DNA of 6,285 bases from Acidobacteriota bacterium (GTDB lineage Bacteria; Acidobacteriota; Vicinamibacteria; Vicinamibacterales; UBA823): assembly GCA_003509065.1 (NCBI GenBank), contig DODG01000007.1, positions 1 to 6,285 of the forward strand, given 5' to 3'. Of the stretch, positions 1-6,285 are shown one piece after another. Under the pieces are notes generated by a model. That model was given only the letters and a program-made list of their open reading frames with translations. It ran no database searches and was not told the DNA's origin. How positions within the stretch are numbered: position 1 is the first letter of the stretch; each line of letters begins with the position of its first letter. Made by a program: the position numbers and the translations under genes.

Positions 1-96
1 TGATGTTTCATGACCGACCTTTGAATTATATGGCACGCCCGAAGGTGAATCCTGTCGGACAAGCGAGGTCGAAAGTCTGATTACCACAAAATCCGA

Positions 97-1236
97 TTAG
101 CGTTCGTCGAGCGTACGAAGGGTTTGTGGGTGTGCAGGACCAGTATACTCGGCCCGCGGTCGGATAAGCCGGTTGTTTGTCAATTGTTCCAAGACATGTG
201 CAGTCCATCCAGCAATGCGACTGACCGCAAACAGTGGCGTAAAGGAATCGATCGGAATACCGAGCATGTAATAGGTAGAAGCCGAGTAAAAATCGACATT
301 TGGTGAAAGGCCTTTCTCACGCTTAACACATCGTTCGATACATTGCGACATATTGAACCATCGCAGACGATTCGCCTGCTTTCCAAGATCGGCCGACATC
401 CGTCGAAGATGAGTTGCACGGGGATCATCTGTTGTATATACCCGATGACCGAAGCCAGGAATTTTTTCCTTACGCTCTAACTTGGCATGAATAATCTCTT
501 CAATTTCAACATCGCTCGCCTCTTCGCCAATCTCTATTAACAGTCGCATCACGTTAGCGTTTGCACCACCGTGCAATGGCCCCTTCAACGTTCCAATTCC
601 AGCAACAATTGCTGAATGGATATCAGTTAAGGTTGCGGCGGCAACCCTAGCTGCGAATGTAGATGCGTTCAGTTCATGATCGGCATGTAACACCAGAGCG
701 ACGTCGAGTGCCCTGGTAGCTTCAGGCGTAGGACGTTCGCCAGTTAACATGTAAAGAAAATTAGCAGCGTGACTCAGTGCTGGGTCCGGGTCAATAGGTG
801 TACCACCGGATGCCAAGCGAGCATGGGTTGCCACCAAACTACCGATTTGTGAGGTTAATCTAATAGCTTTTCTTAAATTTGCTTCCTTGGATGAATTGTC
901 TGAATCCTGATCGAAATGGGAAAGCGCAGAGGTCATGGTGCGTAATGCGGCCATACCATTGTCTGGCGGTAGAAACCTAATCATCCGAAGGATTGATTCG
1001 GGAAGCGTCCTCGCGCTTACCATGGCTGATTTCAGATCGCCAAGTTCTGCACGGGATGGTAGCCGTGCGTGCCAGAGCAAGAAGCAAACTTCTTCGAATG
1101 TTACACTGGCGACAAGATCATGTATGTCGTAACCACGATAGGACAGTACTCCACGCCGACCATCCATGTAGCAGATCCCGGACGTCGTTGCGACCACGTC
1201 CTCCAATCCCGCTTTAGTCTTACCTCGCATTGGCAT
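97..1236 (-). CDS. gltA: Citrate synthase (possibly 2-methylcitrate synthase)
   Basis: This 379-residue protein should condense acetyl-CoA with oxaloacetate to give citrate, the entry step of the TCA cycle, in the cytoplasm. The length fits the short, dimeric citrate synthase class of about 370-385 residues rather than the roughly 430-residue allosteric hexameric enzymes. The catalytic triad is visible: His222 in GPLHGGAN, His264 in GFGHRVY and Asp315 in NVDFYSA. The helix motif HADHELNASTF lies at 184-194, and substrate-binding arginines are likely around Arg340 (AVSRIAGW) and Arg359-361 (LIRPRAEYTGP). The N-terminal DGRRGVLSYRGYDI block is typical of the family. Translation starts at ATG 1236; a second in-frame ATG two codons later (1230) is equally possible, and neither has a Shine-Dalgarno sequence. 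The gene is divergent from larB across 96 bp. The family also includes 2-methylcitrate synthases (PrpC), which sequence alone does not separate cleanly. No prpB or prpD is visible, so citrate synthase is preferred. The family call is very secure; substrate specificity is less so. Confidence 0.95.
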   Translation of the reverse strand: MPMRGKTKAGLEDVVATTSGICYMDGRRGVLSYRGYDIHDLVASVTFEEVCFLLWHARLPSRAELGDLKSAMVSARTLPESILRMIRFLPPDNGMAALRTMTSALSHFDQDSDNSSKEANLRKAIRLTSQIGSLVATHARLASGGTPIDPDPALSHAANFLYMLTGERPTPEATRALDVALVLHADHELNASTFAARVAAATLTDIHSAIVAGIGTLKGPLHGGANANVMRLLIEIGEEASDVEIEEIIHAKLERKEKIPGFGHRVYTTDDPRATHLRRMSADLGKQANRLRWFNMSQCIERCVKREKGLSPNVDFYSASTYYMLGIPIDSFTPLFAVSRIAGWTAHVLEQLTNNRLIRPRAEYTGPAHPQTLRTLDER

Positions 1237-1332
1237 CTAGAATATGATATCAGTCTGCGGCGTGATTAGCTTGGACCGCTTTTACAGTCACGACCAACTG
1301 ACACAACTAAATGTGGTCATTGTGAACTATTC
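1237..1332. promoter_or_regulatory. Divergent intergenic promoter region, citrate synthase / larB
   Basis: This 96-bp gap separates two head-to-head start codons (ATG at 1236 on minus and 1333 on plus), so it must hold the promoter of both genes unless transcription enters from farther away. I see no strong sigma-70 pair for larB: TTGGAC and TTTACA occur on the plus strand, but neither has a good -10 at 16-18 bp. Short imperfect symmetries exist, such as GACCA near 1291 matched by TGGTC near 1314, but they are too short to call an operator. The call rests on gene orientation. Confidence 0.5.
1244..1249 (-). promoter_or_regulatory. Candidate -10 element for citrate synthase, near-leaderless
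   Basis: On the minus strand the hexamer TATCAT matches the sigma-70 consensus TATAAT at five of six positions. It ends seven bases before the citrate synthase ATG. With standard spacing, transcription would begin at about 1237, one base before the start codon, giving an almost leaderless mRNA. This fits the absence of a Shine-Dalgarno sequence. No recognisable -35 box lies 16-18 bp upstream, so the call is tentative. Confidence 0.25.
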
Positions 1333-2100
1333 ATGACACCTCAAGAACTCAAGGCATTATTGCAAGACGTCAGTAAGGGGAAGGTCAACACCAACAATGC
1401 CTACACGTGTCTGCTCAATGTATTGAGAGAAGCCCCTTACAAAGATTTAGAGTTTGCGCGAATCGACCACCACCGATCCATCCGCCAAGGATTTCCTGAA
1501 GTCATTTTTGGTCTTGGTAAGACACCGGAGCAAATCGTAGCCATCGCGGAGAAAATAATTGATGCAGATCAGGAATTATTAATTACACGCGTGAACGAAG
1601 CCACCTATAAGGCAGTGTGCGCAATAGCCCCAAATGCAACGTTTCATGGAGAAGCCAATATCATAAGTTTGTCTATTTTAGATAAACCATCAGGGCATGG
1701 CACTGTCATGGTTGTGACTGCTGGTACATCAGATGTTTCCGTTGCAGAAGAGGCGGCTGTATCAGCTGAAGTGATGGGCAACCAGGTCGATCGCCTATAC
1801 GATGTCGGGGTGGCAGGCCTCCATCGGATACTTGCTGAAACCAAGAGGCTGTCTACCGCGAAAGTCATTATTGTCGTAGCTGGAATGGAGGGAGCTCTAC
1901 CAAGCGTGGTCGCTGGTCTCGTCGACGTACCCGTCATAGCTGTACCAACAAGTGTGGGCTATGGAGCGAGTTTTGGTGGTGTCACAGCGCTCCTGTCGAT
2001 GCTGAACAGCTGTGCGATGGGCGTCTCGGTGGTCAACATTGATAACGGCTTTGGCGCTGCATCCATCGCGAGTCTTATAAACCACTTGGACAAATCGTGA
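1333..2100 (+). CDS. larB: LarB, nickel-pincer cofactor biosynthesis carboxylase/hydrolase
   Basis: LarB carboxylates the pyridinium ring of nicotinic acid adenine dinucleotide and hydrolyses the phosphoanhydride, giving pyridinium-3,5-biscarboxylic acid mononucleotide. LarE and LarC then convert this to the nickel-pincer nucleotide of lactate racemase LarA and relatives. The 255-residue length is normal. The N-terminal LarB signature is clear: ARIDHHRSIRQGFPEVIFG at about 42-60, followed by GKTPEQI. Residues from about 123 to the end form the PurE-like (AIR carboxylase-type) fold, with VMVVTAGTSDVSVAEEAA near 125-142, VVAGMEGALPSVVAGL near 181-196, PTSVGYGASFGG near 205-216 and VNIDNGFGA at 234-242. 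Cys227 in LNSCAMG aligns, by my reading, with the nucleophilic Cys of Lactiplantibacillus LarB. The next residues read AMG where I would expect APG. The start is the ATG at 1333; there is no clear ribosome binding site. It is confidently LarB rather than PurE, because PurE lacks the DHHR..RQGFPE segment. No other lar gene is in the window. Confidence 0.94.
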   Translation: MTPQELKALLQDVSKGKVNTNNAYTCLLNVLREAPYKDLEFARIDHHRSIRQGFPEVIFGLGKTPEQIVAIAEKIIDADQELLITRVNEATYKAVCAIAPNATFHGEANIISLSILDKPSGHGTVMVVTAGTSDVSVAEEAAVSAEVMGNQVDRLYDVGVAGLHRILAETKRLSTAKVIIVVAGMEGALPSVVAGLVDVPVIAVPTSVGYGASFGGVTALLSMLNSCAMGVSVVNIDNGFGAASIASLINHLDKS

Positions 2101-2161
2101 TAATTACACATATACTCAGCCTCCGTTGTATACACAGTTGCATTACCTAGCATCATTGCTA

Positions 2162-2177
2162 ATCTGGATTACCAGAT
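2162..2177. repeat. Perfect 6-bp hairpin with 4-base loop
   Basis: ATCTGG and CCAGAT flank the loop ATTA, a perfect stem-loop beginning 62 bases after the larB stop. It sits where a terminator for larB would be expected, but no run of T follows on either strand and the stem is only half GC. It may be a weak terminator, a 3'-end stabilising structure or chance. A smaller TAGC/GCTA stem (2148-2161) directly abuts it. Confidence 0.35.
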
Positions 2178-2364
2178 ACGTCCTTAAGCAAGTAACTAGT
2201 TCCTTTTGACCTATTTTTAAAGCTTTTAATGACGGTCCGCATCCAAGGAACCCAGCGCCTCTAAATCCGATAATGATTAACCCCACCTCAAGACCCTAGA
2301 AAACAAGAAATAGCAGGCGGCCTTCGGTTGTTCGATTGGCAGCATGGTGTTAAAGTTAAGGGTT

Positions 2365-2403
2365 CAGGTTCCTGCAAAGCTAGTGTTTTTAAGTGGGAAC
2401 CTG
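2365..2403 (+). repeat. Inverted repeat in the presumed mutS2 leader
   Basis: CAGGTTCC (2365-2372) is exactly complementary to GGAACCTG (2396-2403). Allowing two G-U pairs, the stem grows inward to 11 pairs (2365-2375 with 2393-2403), leaving a 17-base loop. It ends 24 bases before the preferred mutS2 ATG at 2428, so in RNA it would form a hairpin just upstream of the translation start. There is no T-run after it, so it does not resemble an intrinsic terminator. Whether it is a regulatory element or chance cannot be decided from one sequence. Confidence 0.35.
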
Positions 2404-2427
2404 CGTTCTCCGGCACTATTCAATTCC

Positions 2428-4917
2428 ATGAACCTTAGTACCCTAAAGGCGCTTGAGTTCGACCGAGTTCTCGATATCGCTTGTAGTTTTGCGGTGACGT
2501 CACTCGGAGCTGCGCAACTCAAGGTACTCGTTCCTCAAAGCGATCCAAAACGAGTCACGAAGACTTTGGCGGCGACAACGGAGGGCGTTGGCTGGTTAAG
2601 ACTGGAATCATTGTTTCCTCTAAAAGCTCCTACTGATTTAGAGAAAACACTCGCTGTATTATCGATCGAAGGACAAATTCTTGAAACCCAGCAACTGCTT
2701 GGGCTCGCAGAATTTGTTGCTTCTGTTAACGAAGTGCGGAAAGCGATTTGCACGCTCCCTCGTAAAGCTTTTCCAATCTTGCACTCATTAGCGACACAAG
2801 TCAGGCGGTTCGATGCCGAACTAAAACGAGTCAACCAGTTAATCACTGCATCAGGAGAAATAATCGACAGTGCAAGCCCCACACTACAAACACTTCGCGA
2901 GCGACTTCACAAACAACGTTTCCAGCTTCGCAACACGATGGAATCCTACATTCGCAACAAAGAAACAGGATCTTATTTGCAGGAAAATATCGTAACCGAC
3001 CGCAATGGACGCTTCGTCTTAGTAGTAAAAACAGCGCATCGAAAAAACCTGCCTGGAATTGTTCATGGTAGTTCCAGCAGCGGGGCAAGTTTGTTCCTAG
3101 AACCATTGAACACAGTTGACATCAACAACGACATTGTGGCGTTAGTTGAGCAAGAACGAATTGAGATTAGAAAAATTCTTCTTGGACTTACTGACATTTT
3201 CAGAGAACGATCATCTGATTTAAATCAGACTATCGATGCAATCACGGAAATCGATGTGATCCATGCCAAAGCGTGTTTTTCTAGACTTGTGGGCGGGATT
3301 GAACCAACACTCTCAACAGATGGCACACTTGAATTACGTTCGGCCAGCCATCCACTACTAATACCAGCTGTAAGAGAACGCCTTAGGAAGGATGACCAGA
3401 CCACTGTTGATAACAAATCAGTGAACGAGCAAATCCCCTCCGATCCTGTCCCAGTCAACCTTTTATTAATTCCACCCATCACCACCCTTGTAATAACCGG
3501 TCCGAATACGGGCGGTAAGACTGTCGCACTAAAGACGGCCGGTTTAGTTGTACTCATGGCCCAAGCAGGACTTCACGTCCCGGCCGCGACAGGTTCGCGA
3601 GTGCCTGTCTTCCGTTCGATGTTTACTGATATTGGTGACGAACAATCGATTTCAGCAAACTTAAGCACGTTTTCTTGGCACATTACGAATATTGCGGCTA
3701 TGGATCGATCTCTGACCTTTCCAGCATTACTCCTTTTGGATGAGATAGGTGCTGGTACCGATCCTGCGGAAGGCGGAGCACTCGGAGCAGCAATAGTGGA
3801 ACATTTTCGTCGGCGGGGTGCACAAGTCATGACTACGACCCATTACGAAGCACTTAAATCATACGCATCCACGACTGATGGAGTGACTTGTGCTGGTTTT
3901 GGATTTGATGCGAAAACCTATGCACCAACCTACGTGCTACGTTACGGTTCCCCGGGACGAAGCCTGGCACTCGAAATTTCAGCCCGGCTAGGGTTAGCAC
4001 CCTCCATTGTAGCAGCCGCAAAAACTCGCCAAACTACACTGGAAACCCAGCTGTCTAATCATTTAGAACGTCTTGAACAGGATTTACGAAGACTTGATGA
4101 CGAACGCCATCATGTTGCTGAAGTACGTGATCAGCTAGTTAATACAGAAATGGGATTACGCGCTCGTGAAACCGCTCTTACCAAGCAGGAAGCCTTCATT
4201 CGTGCTGAGAAAAAACGGGGTGTTGATACAAGTGTCCGAGAAGCTAAGCGTGAAATCGACCTGACAATACGGGAATTCAAGAAGGAAATGGTCACATTAA
4301 CAGAGGCTGCCTCCTCTGGGCATTTACAAGATATGACTACTGGAATTCAAGGAGCGGCACGTGTAACTGCTCGTAAAACCATAGATGCTATTTCGAATCG
4401 CTTTCAAAATGACCTCCCAAACATCAAAGCCGAATCTATATCTGAGCAAAACAATACGTCACCGCAGAACTTCTCTGTCGGAGACCATGTCATAGTAGAA
4501 AGTATGGGGTTTGAAGGGGTCGTTACAAACGTTGCACAGGATAGCGCTGAAGTGGATATTCAGGGCAAGCGACTTCTAGCACCCCTTGAAGACCTCCGAA
4601 TGATAGACCAAGACTCACAAAAGTTCTCACCTCCTGCGAAAGTGAGCGTGCAACTGCCAGAGGTGAATGAAACGTTAGCAGAACTGAATGTTATCGGTTG
4701 CACAATTGATGAAGCACTGACGAGAACCGAGGCATTCCTGGACAAAGCCTTATTAGCGGATCAATCGAACCTGAGAGTGATTCACGGACATGGTACCGGT
4801 CGGCTACGGAGAGCAATCGCTAATTTGTTAGATGATCATCGAATCGTTGAACGATATTACCCGGCGCCACCAGAAGAAGGTGGTGGTGGCGTGACAGTTG
4901 TTACACTGAAGGACTAG
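2428..4917 (+). CDS. mutS2: MutS2 family ATPase with Smr domain
   Basis: MutS2 is a MutS-like ATPase that lacks the mismatch-recognition domain. Family members suppress homologous recombination or, in Bacillus subtilis, split collided ribosomes. From ATG 2428 the protein is 829 residues, close to the usual 780-800 plus an insert. The N-terminus reads MNLSTLKALEFDRVL, the normal family start. The core/lever region runs to about 315, followed by a hydrophilic insert at about 316-345. Walker A is GPNTGGKT at 358-365, the signature region GDEQSISANLSTFSWH begins at 403, Walker B is LLLLDE ending at Asp438-Glu439, and the H-loop His is 472. A charged coiled coil spans about 539-628, a KOW-like beta domain 682-727 and the Smr domain about 745-829 with HGHGTGRLRR at 786-795. 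The usual Smr LDLR/LDxH motif is replaced by LNVI at 753-756. An in-frame ATG at 2344 would add 28 residues (MVLKLRVQVPAK...) unlike any MutS2 N-terminus I know, so 2428 is preferred. Neither start has a Shine-Dalgarno. dnaG follows after 48 bp. Confidence 0.95.
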   Translation: MNLSTLKALEFDRVLDIACSFAVTSLGAAQLKVLVPQSDPKRVTKTLAATTEGVGWLRLESLFPLKAPTDLEKTLAVLSIEGQILETQQLLGLAEFVASVNEVRKAICTLPRKAFPILHSLATQVRRFDAELKRVNQLITASGEIIDSASPTLQTLRERLHKQRFQLRNTMESYIRNKETGSYLQENIVTDRNGRFVLVVKTAHRKNLPGIVHGSSSSGASLFLEPLNTVDINNDIVALVEQERIEIRKILLGLTDIFRERSSDLNQTIDAITEIDVIHAKACFSRLVGGIEPTLSTDGTLELRSASHPLLIPAVRERLRKDDQTTVDNKSVNEQIPSDPVPVNLLLIPPITTLVITGPNTGGKTVALKTAGLVVLMAQAGLHVPAATGSRVPVFRSMFTDIGDEQSISANLSTFSWHITNIAAMDRSLTFPALLLLDEIGAGTDPAEGGALGAAIVEHFRRRGAQVMTTTHYEALKSYASTTDGVTCAGFGFDAKTYAPTYVLRYGSPGRSLALEISARLGLAPSIVAAAKTRQTTLETQLSNHLERLEQDLRRLDDERHHVAEVRDQLVNTEMGLRARETALTKQEAFIRAEKKRGVDTSVREAKREIDLTIREFKKEMVTLTEAASSGHLQDMTTGIQGAARVTARKTIDAISNRFQNDLPNIKAESISEQNNTSPQNFSVGDHVIVESMGFEGVVTNVAQDSAEVDIQGKRLLAPLEDLRMIDQDSQKFSPPAKVSVQLPEVNETLAELNVIGCTIDEALTRTEAFLDKALLADQSNLRVIHGHGTGRLRRAIANLLDDHRIVERYYPAPPEEGGGGVTVVTLKD

Positions 4918-4965
4918 AGAGACTGGCTAAGGTAAATCGATCGAACTGAGTCTTTGCAACATACC

Positions 4966-6285
4966 ATGGGACTTTTTCCGCAGAACTTCATCGACGACTT
5001 AAAGGCACAAACGGACATCGTGCGGATAGTGCAAGATTCTGTGTCATTAAAGAAGTCGGGGGCAACCTATAAGGGCTTGTGTCCGTTTCATGGTGAAAAA
5101 ACACCATCCTTTCATGTCAACTCAGATAAGGGATTCTTTCATTGCTTTGGTTGCGGGGTAGGTGGTGACGTGATTAAGTTTCTAGAACTTCGAGACAAAA
5201 TCACATTTCCTGATGCCGTACGGCAACTGGCCGAACGATCTGGAATGACCTTACCTGATAAGCAGGACAACGCGGACCCGGCTGCTGATGCGGAACGAGA
5301 AGCTCTTTTGAAGATGCAAGAAGTCGCCGCGGAATATTTTCGTGAACATCTCGCGGATAGCTCAGGTGCACGGACCAAGCGACAGCTCGAAGAACGAGGT
5401 CTGACAGCAGAAACAATTAAAGTGATTGGATTTGGGTTCGCTCCGGGCATCCGAGACGGCCTCACAAACCGTCTAAGGGAGCAAGGATTTTCTCAATCGT
5501 CAATGTTACGAAGTGGCTTAGTTATACAAAAAGAGTCAGGGTTGCTGTACGATCGATTCCGAAATCGACTGATGATCCCAATCTGTCGTGAAGGAGGATC
5601 AATTATGGCGTTTGGTGGGCGGGCAATTGATCCTAACCAGCAACCAAAATACCTGAACTCGCCAGAAACACCAATTTATTCAAAGGGGCGAACACTGTAT
5701 GGACTTCATCTATCAAAACAGGAAATTCGCAAACGGAAATATGCCGTACTAGTTGAAGGCTATTTTGATTTTGCCCAAGTGCTGCAAGCTGGAATTACTC
5801 CAGCAGTCGCGACTTGCGGTACTGCCCTGACGTCTTACCAAAGCCGATTATTGCGTCGTTACACATCAAAAGTAGTGTTGAACTTCGATGCTGACACCGC
5901 AGGCCAGGCGGCCGCAGCAAGGTCTGGAGAGATGCTAATCGCAGATGGATTTCAGGTGAATATTGCAGTGCTGCCAGACCGCGAAGATCCCGATACATTT
6001 ATTAGGGAGCAAGGCGCAGAACGTTACATGGAAATACTGCGCAATTCACTGCAATACTTGGAATTTATGCTAGACCGGGCAGCCGCTGATTACGACTTTA
6101 CCAGTGACGATCAGCGTAGGAAATTTTTAAATCAAATGCTAAACGTCGCTAAGTCCATTCCAGATGCTGCAACTCGAGACCAGTTTGCGGACCGTCTGGC
6201 TCACAAAGCACGAGTGATGGAAGAAGTAGTGCGTCTCGAAATTCGCAAGGCGGCCGTTGCTCGACGCACTAGTGTTGAAGAGCAA
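4966..6285 (+). CDS. dnaG: DNA primase DnaG, 3' end beyond the window
   Basis: DnaG synthesises the short RNA primers that start Okazaki fragments, working with the replicative helicase DnaB. The first 440 codons are present with no stop before the window edge; full proteins are usually about 580-650 residues, so the C-terminal helicase-binding domain is missing only because of the cut. The N-terminal zinc ribbon has ligands Cys39, His42, Cys60 and Cys63 (GLCPFHGEKTPSF and FFHCFGCGVGGD). The RNA polymerase core follows, with DRFRNRLMIPI near 203-213 and GGRAIDP and PKYLNSPETPIYSKG after it. The Toprim domain shows Glu264 in VEGYFD, Asp308 and Asp310 in NFDADTAG, and Asp341 and Asp343 in REDPDTF, the expected metal-binding acidic residues. 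FDAD replaces the commoner FDGD but keeps both aspartates. ATG 4966 gives the standard MGLFPQNFIDDLK N-terminus; a TTG four codons upstream (4954) is less likely. No clear ribosome binding site is seen. The 48-bp gap after mutS2, same strand and without a terminator, suggests co-transcription. Confidence 0.97.
   Translation, partial: MGLFPQNFIDDLKAQTDIVRIVQDSVSLKKSGATYKGLCPFHGEKTPSFHVNSDKGFFHCFGCGVGGDVIKFLELRDKITFPDAVRQLAERSGMTLPDKQDNADPAADAEREALLKMQEVAAEYFREHLADSSGARTKRQLEERGLTAETIKVIGFGFAPGIRDGLTNRLREQGFSQSSMLRSGLVIQKESGLLYDRFRNRLMIPICREGGSIMAFGGRAIDPNQQPKYLNSPETPIYSKGRTLYGLHLSKQEIRKRKYAVLVEGYFDFAQVLQAGITPAVATCGTALTSYQSRLLRRYTSKVVLNFDADTAGQAAAARSGEMLIADGFQVNIAVLPDREDPDTFIREQGAERYMEILRNSLQYLEFMLDRAAADYDFTSDDQRRKFLNQMLNVAKSIPDAATRDQFADRLAHKARVMEEVVRLEIRKAAVARRTSVEEQ

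Larger units (their letters stand above)
2101..2427. other. 327-bp non-coding gap between larB and mutS2
   Basis: No gene can be supported here. The stretch is AT-rich at 2200-2230 and contains an 8-bp palindrome TGTATACA (2127-2134), two small adjacent hairpins (TAGC/GCTA at 2148-2161 and the better one at 2162-2177) and AAAGCTTT at 2219-2226. TTGACC at 2206-2211 with TTTAAT at 2225-2230 resembles -35 and -10 boxes, but they are only 13 bp apart, too close for a standard sigma-70 promoter. GATAAT at 2269-2274 is another possible -10, without a matching -35. The right end, from about 2246, holds short complementary segments. The region must contain the end of the larB transcript and probably the mutS2-dnaG promoter. 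No terminator with a T-tract was found. If mutS2 started at 2344, its last 84 bases would be coding. Confidence 0.6.

Noticed and set aside
1..11. Minus-strand ATG at 11-9 preceded by AAAGG six bases upstream, possibly the start of another gene downstream of citrate synthase.
   Set aside because: Only three codons lie in the window, so nothing about the product can be supported; it needs the sequence to the left.
15..71. CGACCT (15-20) and AGGTCG (66-71) as a terminator stem after citrate synthase.
   Set aside because: Only 6 bp, with a 45-base loop and no T-tract on the minus strand.
2143..2286. Minus-strand open frame from a GTG (2286) to TAA (2143), 47 residues, with a Gly-rich hydrophobic beginning (GLIIIGFRGAGFLG).
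   Set aside because: No ATG, no ribosome binding site, no recognised family, and an open run of this length is expected by chance in a 327-bp gap read in six frames. Conservation in relatives would reopen it.
2313..2385. tRNA-like wording (GTTCGATTGGCAGCA like a D-arm, GGGTTCAGGTTCC like a T-arm).
   Set aside because: Neither a matching acceptor stem nor a proper anticodon arm forms at the required spacing, and the T-stem has a mismatch. Probably chance; a covariance-model search would settle it.
2391..2405. Partial resemblance of the segment AGTGGGAACCTGCG to the T-box antiterminator motif.
   Set aside because: Several conserved positions differ, there is no downstream terminator, and mutS2 is not an amino-acid related gene.
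4878..4890. GGT trinucleotide run near the mutS2 3' end as a microsatellite.
   Set aside because: Only about four units, and it encodes the Gly run expected before the final beta strand of the Smr domain.
5881..5904. DnaG Toprim motif FDAD instead of FDGD as a possible inactivating change.
   Set aside because: Both metal-binding aspartates are kept and Gly to Ala here is a mild variant; all other catalytic residues are present.

Overview
The window looks like ordinary bacterial chromosome. It holds three complete genes and one gene cut by the right edge. In order they are a citrate synthase on the minus strand (97-1236), then, divergently on the plus strand, larB (1333-2100, nickel-pincer cofactor synthesis), mutS2 (2428-4917) and the first 440 codons of dnaG (4966 to the window end). 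I see no rRNA, tRNA, CRISPR array, insertion sequence or phage gene. I did not find a convincing new biological system.

Organism: the genes belong to a bacterium of moderate GC content (judged by eye, not counted). The MutS2 has a particular wording: LNVIGCT in the Smr domain, a GGGGVTVV tail, SANLSTFSWH after the ATPase core, and a 25-30 residue insert before Walker A. From memory this resembles MutS2 of Acidobacteriota, especially Vicinamibacteria-like lineages, so an environmental (perhaps marine) acidobacterium is my best guess. It is unverified. The four assignable start codons have no clear Shine-Dalgarno sequence.

Layout: bases 1-96 follow the citrate synthase stop on the minus strand and hold no gene I can support. 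A 96-bp divergent gap (1237-1332) must carry the promoters for citrate synthase and larB. After larB comes a 327-bp non-coding stretch (2101-2427) with a small perfect hairpin, a larger inverted repeat just upstream of the preferred mutS2 start, and short complementary segments that could pair in alternative ways. mutS2 and dnaG are 48 bp apart on the same strand and probably share a transcript.

Functions: citrate synthase feeds acetyl-CoA into the TCA cycle. LarB makes the first intermediate of the nickel-pincer nucleotide used by lactate racemase-family enzymes, but no larA, larC or larE is in the window. MutS2 is a MutS-family ATPase linked to recombination control and, in Bacillus, to rescue of collided ribosomes. 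DnaG makes replication primers. The mutS2-dnaG pair is housekeeping information processing, and the two metabolic genes to the left have no obvious functional link to it.
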